Shown here one piece after another: positions 54,800-62,364 of a stretch of DNA of 64,000 bases. The stretch spans positions 1,935,961 through 1,999,960 of the forward strand of contig NZ_JACVQD010000001.1 in NCBI RefSeq assembly GCF_018881545.1. The letters run 5' to 3'. This stretch comes from Polynucleobacter alcilacus (GTDB taxonomy: Bacteria > Pseudomonadota > Gammaproteobacteria > Burkholderiales > Burkholderiaceae). A program made the position numbers and the translations under genes. The notes beneath the pieces are model-generated. The model ran no database searches. It was not told where the DNA came from and was given only the letters and a program-made list of their open reading frames with translations. Numbering within the stretch: the first letter of the stretch is position 1; every line of letters starts with the position of its first letter.

Positions 54800-56029
54800 A
54801 TGAGCACACTTCCTACCTTGCCATCTGATGATCAGCCAAAGGATCAACCTCAGGATCAGCCTAGGCTCATTTTGGGGGATCGTACTGACAACTACGTTGC
54901 CAAAGCCATTCTGCTTGAAGAAGCTGCGCCACCGGCTTATATGAAAACCACGGTGAAGTTGGTTTGCTATGCGCTTGGCATCTTTTTCCTGTGGGCGATG
55001 TTTGCGACCCTAGACGTTGTTGCTACAGCACCTGGTCAGATCATGCCAATTCAGGCAGTGAAAGTGATTCAGCACGTCGATGGCGGTCGGATTGCTACGA
55101 TCGATGTGGTCGATGGGCAATCTGTCCAAGAAGGTCAAGTCCTGATGCGCCTGAACTCCACTGAAGCAGGTGCTGAATACCAAACCTTGGCTGCAAAGTA
55201 CTGGGGTCTGTATGCCCGAGTAGAGCGCCTCCGTGCTTTATTAGGCGATAGACCAGCAGACTTTTCTAAGGTGCCAGAAGAGTACAAGCAGTTAGTTGCC
55301 GAGCAAGAATTTACTCTCAAGACACAGAAAGATCAGATCACCCAATTACAAAATGAGATCAAAATCTTCTCGGAAGTAAGTGCGATTCGGGGAGACTTAG
55401 CCAAGGAAAAACTCAATACCCGGGTACAGGCTTTGGATGCACAGCGCAACTTAAGTGGTGCTCAAGCAGAAATGCTCCGCTATCGTCGTACCAATATGGA
55501 TGAGCTCAATACATCTGCGAATGAGTTAGCGCAAACCGAAGAGCAGTTGACTAAATTGCAAGATCGTCTTACTCGAGTAGATATTATTTCTCCGGTCGAT
55601 GGGGTTGTCCAAGATCTTAAATTTCGTACCGTGGGCGGTGTGATTCCTCCCGGCGCAACCCTCATGAACGTCATTCCCTTAGATGGCAAGATGCACGCTG
55701 AAGTACGTGCTTCACCCACGGATATTGGCTTTATCAAAATTGGTCAGCCAGCCCGCCTGAAAGTAGGTACTTTTGATTTCATGCGCTACGGCACGATTGA
55801 AGGCAAGGTCTCGATGGTGTCTTCATTTAGCACCCTCGATGAGAAACAACAGCCTTACTTTAAGGTTATTGTGAGTGTGCCGCAGGCCTATGTAGGTGAC
55901 GATAAGGATAAGCGCATTGATCCAGGCATGACTGTACAAGCAGACATCATGACTGATCGCCAATCGGTATTGCGTTACTTATTGCGTCCAATCTATGTTG
56001 CGTTCAAACAAGGCATGAGAGAGCGTTAA
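54800..56029 (+). CDS. HlyD-family membrane fusion protein of the type I secretion system
   Basis: Periplasmic adaptor bridging the ABC exporter and the outer-membrane channel. A short cytoplasmic N-terminus with a DQPKDQPQDQP repeat, one transmembrane helix near residues 55-72 (CYALGIFFLWAMFATLDVV), the lipoyl half GQIMPIQAVKVIQHVDGG, a coiled-coil region about 130-260 and the second lipoyl half RVDIISPVDGVVQDLKF, then the beta-barrel. 409 residues. Closest in layout to LapC/PrtE-type adaptors of adhesin exporters. Confidence 0.9.
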   Translation: MSTLPTLPSDDQPKDQPQDQPRLILGDRTDNYVAKAILLEEAAPPAYMKTTVKLVCYALGIFFLWAMFATLDVVATAPGQIMPIQAVKVIQHVDGGRIATIDVVDGQSVQEGQVLMRLNSTEAGAEYQTLAAKYWGLYARVERLRALLGDRPADFSKVPEEYKQLVAEQEFTLKTQKDQITQLQNEIKIFSEVSAIRGDLAKEKLNTRVQALDAQRNLSGAQAEMLRYRRTNMDELNTSANELAQTEEQLTKLQDRLTRVDIISPVDGVVQDLKFRTVGGVIPPGATLMNVIPLDGKMHAEVRASPTDIGFIKIGQPARLKVGTFDFMRYGTIEGKVSMVSSFSTLDEKQQPYFKVIVSVPQAYVGDDKDKRIDPGMTVQADIMTDRQSVLRYLLRPIYVAFKQGMRER

Positions 56030-56066
56030 GCCAGTTCAGCGGATAACGACTCCTTTTATTTCTATC

Positions 56067-57782
56067 ATGCACACGATTAAACGCGACTCTACCCAGGAAT
56101 TGTCATTGTCTGTTCGGCAAAGACAATTGCTTGATCTATTGATTGAGGGCAAGAGTAATAAAGAGATCGCGGATGACTTAAAGATTGAGGCTGGCACTGT
56201 AAAGCAACACCTCTTTGTCCTTTTCAAGAAGCTGAGCGTCAATAGTCGCGCTAAGGCGGTGATTGCTGCTGCGCAGATTATGAAATCCAGTGCGGCGGAT
56301 AGTATTGATACCGAATCCAAGACGAAGATCGCAAAGGGTATTGCAAAAGTAGGTGCTAAAGCAGCTGAAGCCTATTCTTGGCGCTTAGTTTCTTCAGTGG
56401 CCGTTTCAATTGCTGACTTAAATGAGTTAAATCCTAGTGCGATTTCTATGCGGGATCATTTCTTAAAGGCACTCAGAAATATAATCGAGCGCTTAGTAGA
56501 GGCATTAGATGGACAAGTAAGCTATTTGCCGGGCGGTGGCTCTGTGGTGTGGTTTGGACACCCACGAGCCCACTTAGACGATGCTGATCGTGCCGTCTAT
56601 CTTGCCCAATATTTACAAACTTGGGCTAGCCACTATCAAAAGAATCACGATGGCAATACTAAAGATTCCACAACCCCCCTCATAGGCATAGGTCTTGCTT
56701 CGAATACCGAAGTAGTCGCTGAAAAAGCGACTGAGCTGTTTGGGGCAGAGTCCTTTCGTAAGGCATCGATATTGGCTCGACACGCCAAAGCGTTGAAGAT
56801 GCCACTCTCGGATGTATTGACGAAGCAGATTGCGCCTATGAGTAGTGCCTGGCTAGAAATTAAGTCCAAGGAAGGCAATAAAGAGGTCATTGTCAAAGAT
56901 GTGGGGACTATTGCCATTGTGGGCCCAAGCTCTTCATTATTGCCGGATGCCAGTTTGCGTTGGGGCGGTTTTCCATTCTTAAACAATGCTTTTGAGGGGA
57001 TAGAGGGTGGGCTGGCCCAATGGCTGGCTGTAGAGTCTTGGCCTCCAGCCGCCGCTACTCTATTAACCGATGCGATAGGCAATTACGTTGCTGGAAAAAA
57101 TTACCAAATCTTAAGACTCAGAACCCCGGGTTCTTATCGCAGAGATCGGGCTTTAGCGAGTTTTGCCGCCCAAATAGAATTGCAATTTGGTGATTTTATC
57201 TCACGCTCAGAAAAGATATACCCATCACAAGGTGAGCGCATTGCCGGACTGGTTTGTGAAATTGCTAAATCAGGACCCTTAGCGATTTTGGTCTATGGAC
57301 TTAAGGCATTAGAAGCATTTAAAGCAGTGATTGGTGAAGCAGGTATTGACCGCTTAGCCTCTCGTCAGATTCTGATAGTGGCTGCCAATCTTCAAGACCA
57401 TGGTTCTGCACAAATTGCTGTGAGACTCTTGGGCCCCAAGCCAAACTCCGCGCCATTCTCCAGAGTCTTTAACCTGCAGATGCCAAGGATTGATGCCTTA
57501 CCCGAAGGCATTCGAGTTGACTTTAGAGCGATGCTCGATAATCTCAGCCCCATTTCAAGAGAGTTAATGCTGCGCGCTGCCAATGAGCCCGAGACCTCGC
57601 TTCTATCTATTCTCACGCAAATGAATGAGCCACATCACAAGGCGCAGGCCTGTATTCAAGAGCTCACTAGTTCAGGGTTGATCGCAGCAAGTCAAGGTGG
57701 TGGATTTGAATTCAGAGACCTGAGTACTGCGGAGGCTATTAAACATTTAAGTATTCCCATCGCTGGTGCCGAGGCTACTTAA
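56067..57782 (+). CDS. LuxR-type HTH fused to a degenerate cyclase-homology domain
   Basis: A 571-residue protein with the DNA-binding domain at its N-terminus: residues 12-68 (LSVRQRQLLDLLIEGKSNKEIA, GTVKQHLFVLFKKLSVNSRA, read in parts) are a complete LuxR/GerE helix-turn-helix. Residues about 105-260 match a class III cyclase fold: VAVSIADLNEL with D117, then LPGGGSVVWFGHP where the second metal aspartate is G157 and the base-contacting lysine is Y153, and IGIGLASNTEVV. It should be catalytically dead. The C-terminal 300 residues have no Walker motif and no match I recognise, ending in a possible winged helix. It lies inside the secretion operon and overlaps the next gene by one base, so a dedicated regulator is likely. 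Confidence 0.78.
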   Translation: MHTIKRDSTQELSLSVRQRQLLDLLIEGKSNKEIADDLKIEAGTVKQHLFVLFKKLSVNSRAKAVIAAAQIMKSSAADSIDTESKTKIAKGIAKVGAKAAEAYSWRLVSSVAVSIADLNELNPSAISMRDHFLKALRNIIERLVEALDGQVSYLPGGGSVVWFGHPRAHLDDADRAVYLAQYLQTWASHYQKNHDGNTKDSTTPLIGIGLASNTEVVAEKATELFGAESFRKASILARHAKALKMPLSDVLTKQIAPMSSAWLEIKSKEGNKEVIVKDVGTIAIVGPSSSLLPDASLRWGGFPFLNNAFEGIEGGLAQWLAVESWPPAAATLLTDAIGNYVAGKNYQILRLRTPGSYRRDRALASFAAQIELQFGDFISRSEKIYPSQGERIAGLVCEIAKSGPLAILVYGLKALEAFKAVIGEAGIDRLASRQILIVAANLQDHGSAQIAVRLLGPKPNSAPFSRVFNLQMPRIDALPEGIRVDFRAMLDNLSPISRELMLRAANEPETSLLSILTQMNEPHHKAQACIQELTSSGLIAASQGGGFEFRDLSTAEAIKHLSIPIAGAEAT

Positions 57783-58597
57783 TGAGATCCTTGTTTGCTG
57801 CGGCTGGATTGTTTGCACTGATCTTCAATCTCAATTTGGCGCACGGCTCGGCACAAGGTGTGCAAGAAAGTCGAGCACCAACCCAGCCAATACAAGAGGG
57901 CCATGTAGTGGTGATGGCGATTAAAGGGCAGATTTCTAAAAAAGTATTGGCGTCCATACAGAGCTCTATAGCTAATGTAACTGGAGACCCTATTCCAGCC
58001 GGACTCATTGTGCTGTTGGATTCTCCCGGAGGCGATGGCATTGCCGCCATGAAGATTGGTGAGATTCTGCGTGCGAATAAGGCTCATGTTTTTGTCACTG
58101 GGCAGTGTGCTAGTGCCTGCATATTGGTATTAGCGAGTGGCGTTGTGAGAGGCGCGCCTGCGTATACCGTAGGAATTCATCGTGGACGGATTACTAAAAG
58201 CGATGAGAACGCTAAGATCTTAGAAGAGATCGATATTAAATCGAACCCACAGGCAAAAGAATTACTTGAGCGTTTTGAAAAAGCAGTTCCTGTGTACTTT
58301 TCTCAAATGGGTATGCCTCCAGAGTTATTCCAGGCAATGCAATCGCATCAATACAAAGGGGTATACCGCCTCAGTAACGAAGAAATCATTTTTTATGGAC
58401 TCAGTGGTTTCGAAGCAAAGTACTTAGATATGAGAGCTGCTTTTTATGAAAAGATGACAGGTCCATATCACATGGATAAAGAGGAGTTACATCGTCGCAC
58501 TCTCCGAGTAGCGTCACGTTGTGCAGAATTTGATCAAAAACATCCTGCTTTTATTCATTGCTACAAGCAAGTACTCAGAGATCCATTTTTGAATTGA
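57782..58597 (+). CDS. Periplasmic ClpP-like serine peptidase (COG3904 type)
   Basis: 271-residue exported protein of the ClpP/crotonase superfamily. A signal peptide runs to about residue 24 (LAHGSAQ). LIVLLDSPGGDGIAAMKIGEIL is the ClpP-like strand-helix, S111 in GQCASACILVLASG the expected nucleophile and H133 in VGIHRGR the base. The flanking cysteines C109 and C113 suit an oxidising periplasm. It overlaps the LuxR-type gene by one base and is 3 bases before the barrel gene, so it is firmly within the adhesin operon. Processing or release of the adhesin is an attractive but unproven role; no LapG-type protease is visible. Confidence 0.78.
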   Translation: MRSLFAAAGLFALIFNLNLAHGSAQGVQESRAPTQPIQEGHVVVMAIKGQISKKVLASIQSSIANVTGDPIPAGLIVLLDSPGGDGIAAMKIGEILRANKAHVFVTGQCASACILVLASGVVRGAPAYTVGIHRGRITKSDENAKILEEIDIKSNPQAKELLERFEKAVPVYFSQMGMPPELFQAMQSHQYKGVYRLSNEEIIFYGLSGFEAKYLDMRAAFYEKMTGPYHMDKEELHRRTLRVASRCAEFDQKHPAFIHCYKQVLRDPFLN

Positions 58598-58600
58598 GTT

Positions 58601-60505
58601 ATGTTTAAAAAGCCGCTGTCATCTCTTCAACATGTTAGGCCTCAGCAGCTTACCCATGTCTTTGCAGCAGAGATCGATTCCCGCTTAAACCAAGGCGCGT
58701 TTTTTATTCTTGAGCAATTGGTGCAGGGTGGCGAAAGCTTAACGCAAGCCGTTTTAAAGGGATCTACACTGGCATTACCCTTATCACGCTCCGTGAGGCG
58801 CCAGCTGAAAAGGCGCTATTTCAGATTCAGGTACCGATATTTACCGCAGCAAAAACTGGAAGCAGTATTAGCAAGCCTGGCCAACCCGCAATTGGAATTG
58901 AATCCACGGGCAATGGATTTAGCCCTACAGGCTCTTTGTTTGGCCATCATGCAGGGCATTATTACCAATACCGAGCACAGTATTTTGTACTTACGTGAGG
59001 CCTATATTGGCTTACTAGAGTTTTGGCATGACGCTATCGACTGGCAAATGCATGAACAAGGCATGAAGCAAGTTTGGCAACAATCTCAGCGCTTTGTTGA
59101 GCAACAGTGCAATCAGTGGCAAGAGACGGTACGCAAGACCATGGAGATGCCGCGGGTTCAGTATCTTTACGCTCTGGCTAAACCCTTAACCAAGCCATCG
59201 ATTTATGCTTCTATTCTGACCTTGGTAGTGATCAGCGCTACCAGTAATGCTGACGTTGCCGATGAAATGAAAGTCTTGATTGAACAAAAGAAGGCAGGCG
59301 AAGCCTATGTTTTAGGAAGTAAGCATCCCGAGCTCATGGGGGACCCTTTGTTCGATTACTTCTATGGGGTAGCTGCCGTCGAAGTAGGTCATCCAACTGA
59401 GGGTGTATTGGCATTAGAGCGCGTGCTCTTGAACGATCCGAATAATGATTTAGTTCGGCTAGAGCTCGCGCGCGCGTATTATGCGCAGGGCGATTATCAA
59501 CGTGCTAAAGATGAGTTTTTAGCGGTGAAGAAAAGCCAACCTCCTACTGGTGTCATCTCCACAATTAATGTGTATTTGGATGATATTAAGTCAAAAGAAG
59601 GTGCATTCAAAACCACTTATGGCGTTTATGTTGAATTAGGAATGGGCTATAACAATAATGTGAATGCGGCTACGGCTGTTAGTAATATTGTTCTTCCCTA
59701 TATTGGTCCGGTTACTTTAGGTTCAACATCACAACCACTCAAGTCTGCTTTTGGCTACGACATGGTCGGGGCTAATATCGCTGTACCAATAACTGGGGAT
59801 GTCAGTGTCTTTGCTAATGCCAACACCAGTGCCCAGCGTTACTCTCAAGTCAATGGCTATGATCTTAATGTTACAAATGCAACCACGGGCGTCAAAGTCA
59901 CGGATGGCCTTAATACTTATAAGATTGCTGGTTTTGGTAGCTTTGCGCAGGTAGATCAAGTACCAGTGCCAAATACCTATGGTGGAGGCGGAGAATATAT
60001 TCGTCAACTCAGTGCTACAGACTCAGTCATGATTGCTGGGGGTAGTACTGTTTTGCAATACCCAAGTCAATTTAATGCCTATAACTCCAATTTAAATGTG
60101 GGAACTGTCGGTTATCGCACTGCCTTTCCGGACCGGAAGTGGCAGCCAGTCCTTGATCTATCTGCCAATATGGCCCACCAAATTGATACTAGCAACCGCC
60201 CTGACTTAGGCAGGCGTATTGCTGGCGCTGCTTTGCAATTGAGCTTTTTGCCAGCAGAAAAGCTCGGCGTCACGATTGGTGCAGGCTATGCCAAAAGTAA
60301 ATACGATTCGAATGATCTGCTCTATCAAACTAATCGCGTAGATAACTTGTATTCTGGAAATGCGGTATTGCAATACAAATTAACCAAAGAGTTGTCTGCT
60401 CGTATGGAAATTACGTATTACAACAATTTGTCGAATCTGAATTTATATGGTTACGAGCAGTGGACAGGCGCTATCAAACTACGCTACGATTGGAACTCGA
60501 ACTAA
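58601..60505 (+). CDS. Helical N-domain plus TPR and outer-membrane beta-barrel protein
   Basis: 634 residues in three parts. Residues 1-190: an unrecognised helical, Arg/Gln-rich domain without signal peptide. Residues 196-218: a hydrophobic segment ending in ATSNADVA, just like a signal peptide with a cleavage site. Residues about 245-315: TPR repeats (AAVEVGHPTEGVLALERVLL, RLELARAYYAQGDYQRAKDEF, read in parts). Residues about 335-634: alternating strands ending in LRYDWNSN, an outer-membrane barrel reminiscent of Slam/DUF560. An internal start at M181 or M183 would give a normally secreted TPR-barrel protein. One base-perfect frame spans both parts, so either a fusion or two products. Next gene starts directly after its stop. 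Confidence 0.72.
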   Translation: MFKKPLSSLQHVRPQQLTHVFAAEIDSRLNQGAFFILEQLVQGGESLTQAVLKGSTLALPLSRSVRRQLKRRYFRFRYRYLPQQKLEAVLASLANPQLELNPRAMDLALQALCLAIMQGIITNTEHSILYLREAYIGLLEFWHDAIDWQMHEQGMKQVWQQSQRFVEQQCNQWQETVRKTMEMPRVQYLYALAKPLTKPSIYASILTLVVISATSNADVADEMKVLIEQKKAGEAYVLGSKHPELMGDPLFDYFYGVAAVEVGHPTEGVLALERVLLNDPNNDLVRLELARAYYAQGDYQRAKDEFLAVKKSQPPTGVISTINVYLDDIKSKEGAFKTTYGVYVELGMGYNNNVNAATAVSNIVLPYIGPVTLGSTSQPLKSAFGYDMVGANIAVPITGDVSVFANANTSAQRYSQVNGYDLNVTNATTGVKVTDGLNTYKIAGFGSFAQVDQVPVPNTYGGGGEYIRQLSATDSVMIAGGSTVLQYPSQFNAYNSNLNVGTVGYRTAFPDRKWQPVLDLSANMAHQIDTSNRPDLGRRIAGAALQLSFLPAEKLGVTIGAGYAKSKYDSNDLLYQTNRVDNLYSGNAVLQYKLTKELSARMEITYYNNLSNLNLYGYEQWTGAIKLRYDWNSN

Positions 60506-62230
60506 ATGAATACTTCATTTATCAGCAAAAGGGTAAGGATGCTCCCCAATTCTTTGCTATCCCTAGTTAAATTCTTTTTAGCCATAGCCATTGCAGCTAT
60601 GTCAGCTGCTTATGTCCAAGCACAGGCGCCAGCAGAGGCTGGCAAGGTGTTATTGGCGATTGGTGAAGTGAAGGTAACGCGTGGTGGCCAGACGATCCCG
60701 CTTGCTAAAGGCGCTAGCCTGCAGGCAGGTGATGCAGTGATTACGGGCATTGCGAGTAATGCCCAGTTGCGCATGAGCGATGGTGCAGTGATTGCATTGC
60801 GTGCTCAATCCGAATTTAAGATCAATCAATATAGCTTTAATGGCAAGACAGATGGTTCCGAAAAAGCAGAGCTCAGCCTAGTAAAAGGCGGGGTGAGGGC
60901 AGTAACTGGGGCGATTGGTCGCGAGAATAAAGACAACCTGAAGATCAATGCGGTGGTAGCCACGGTTGGTATTCGGGGTACTGGATTTAATATCAATGTT
61001 TGTGAAGGCAATTGCTTTAACCCAGATAAAACTCCAGTTAAAGATGGTTTATATGCCGGTGTATTTGAAGGCAAGATCGTAGTGAAGAATGACGTCTCAG
61101 TTGAAGCCGTAGGCGTAAATCAATATCTCTATGTTGCCGATAAAGATACAGCGCCTAAATTTATTCTGGTACCACCCAATTTCTTGCCGGATCCGCTAAC
61201 TGGCCAGAAGTCAGCAAAGCCTAAAGGCAAGAGCGAAGCAGCTACGGATATTCCATCGCTGGCTGTGGCTGTAAGCGCCCCTGCTAAAGCGGCAGATGCA
61301 CAAGTGCCAACACCCAGCTCACCAATGCCTAATGTAATGGGTGTGACGATCACGCAACCTCCAGCCTTGGCATCCGCCAGCACATCGCCTTTCACACCAG
61401 ATACCATTTATAACAAAATCCCTACTGGTGATGGATCCCCTGCTCCGACTGGAACTGCAGCTTATATCTTGCAAAAAGCAGAGGTATGGGCCGGTGCAAC
61501 TGGTAGTGATGGTTTGCCGATTCACAGTATTACCCCTGGTTCTGTAGCAACGTTCCAGACGGTGACAAACGGCACCCAGGTAACCCAGATATCCAGTTCC
61601 TTTGCCACGCCTAATATCCCCGGACCAGGCACTACTAATCCCACGGTATACGCCATTAACGGCGGACAGCAGATGGAGAGTGGCACTTGGGGTGGGGTAG
61701 TTTCCTGGGGGCGCTGGGCAAATGGTAATGTGCTTGTTGGTGGTTATAACAATGGTCAGCCCATTAACTATGCTGCCAACTCTGGGTTTGCTTATATCGT
61801 AGGGGTACCCACTACGACCGCCAACCTCAATCAAGGTGCTGTTTCCTATACTTTTAACCTGATTGGCGCGTCCACTCCGGTTCCGGTTTCAAATCCTCAG
61901 GGCACTTGGGCTGTGACAAGCGGCACTATGACTGCGAACTTTGCCAAGGCCTCAATCAATGGCAACGTAGGCCTATTTACCAACCAATCTGCAGGTTATG
62001 GCACCTATAACATGACCTTTAATGGCGGAATATCGCCCTCTAGCCCCATTAATTCAGTAAGCACTTTCGTATCTAAGGTCAGCGGCAGTTTGGCAACTTG
62101 CTCTGGTGGTTGTGCTGGCGCCGGGAACGTCGGATTTTATGGCAACCCCAGCCCTACTGCTGCAGGTCTTGCTTACAACTTTAATACTGGCTCCAATGTA
62201 GTTCAGGGAGTCGCTGTATTCAAGCGTTAA
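60506..62230 (+). CDS. FecR-domain secreted protein
   Basis: 574 residues. A signal peptide ends near YVQAQA (about residue 41). A FecR domain follows: GKVLLAIGEVKVTRGGQTIPLAKGASLQAGDAV (in parts), MSDGAVIALRAQSEFKI and the typical VVATVGIRGTGFNINVC near residue 150. A Pro/Ala-rich linker (about 245-310) leads to a C-terminal region with repeated beta-type segments (GTWGGVVSWGRW, GTYNMTFNGG) and a disulfide-like CSGGCAG, resembling small surface beta-barrels. Classical FecR works with a sigma factor; none is here. FecR-like proteins also occur beside large adhesins. Start immediately after the previous stop. Confidence 0.78.
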   Translation: MNTSFISKRVRMLPNSLLSLVKFFLAIAIAAMSAAYVQAQAPAEAGKVLLAIGEVKVTRGGQTIPLAKGASLQAGDAVITGIASNAQLRMSDGAVIALRAQSEFKINQYSFNGKTDGSEKAELSLVKGGVRAVTGAIGRENKDNLKINAVVATVGIRGTGFNINVCEGNCFNPDKTPVKDGLYAGVFEGKIVVKNDVSVEAVGVNQYLYVADKDTAPKFILVPPNFLPDPLTGQKSAKPKGKSEAATDIPSLAVAVSAPAKAADAQVPTPSSPMPNVMGVTITQPPALASASTSPFTPDTIYNKIPTGDGSPAPTGTAAYILQKAEVWAGATGSDGLPIHSITPGSVATFQTVTNGTQVTQISSSFATPNIPGPGTTNPTVYAINGGQQMESGTWGGVVSWGRWANGNVLVGGYNNGQPINYAANSGFAYIVGVPTTTANLNQGAVSYTFNLIGASTPVPVSNPQGTWAVTSGTMTANFAKASINGNVGLFTNQSAGYGTYNMTFNGGISPSSPINSVSTFVSKVSGSLATCSGGCAGAGNVGFYGNPSPTAAGLAYNFNTGSNVVQGVAVFKR

Positions 62231-62236
62231 GCCATT

Positions 62237-62274
62237 AAGTTATAGAACAATTGTTATAACTAAAGTTATATAAC
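62237..62274. promoter_or_regulatory. AAGTTATA/TATAACT repeat cluster before the adhesin gene
   Basis: AAGTTATA (62237-62244), TATAACT (62255-62261), AAGTTATA (62263-62270) and the palindrome GTTATATAAC (62265-62274). The first two form a perfect AGTTATA-N10-TATAACT dyad. The gene has its own 134-base upstream region although the operon is otherwise nearly gap-free. The same element is found before the secretion operon. Confidence 0.5.
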
Positions 62275-62364
62275 GAAGATTAGCGTTGTAGTATCAATCT
62301 CATCAGCATACATTTACGGCTAATACAAGGCTTTTGCCTTGCCATTACCTAATGAGAGAATACT

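Noticed and set aside
61319..61834. 171-codon minus-strand open frame inside the FecR gene
   Set aside because: Antisense to a well-supported secreted protein, no ribosome site or recognisable domain.
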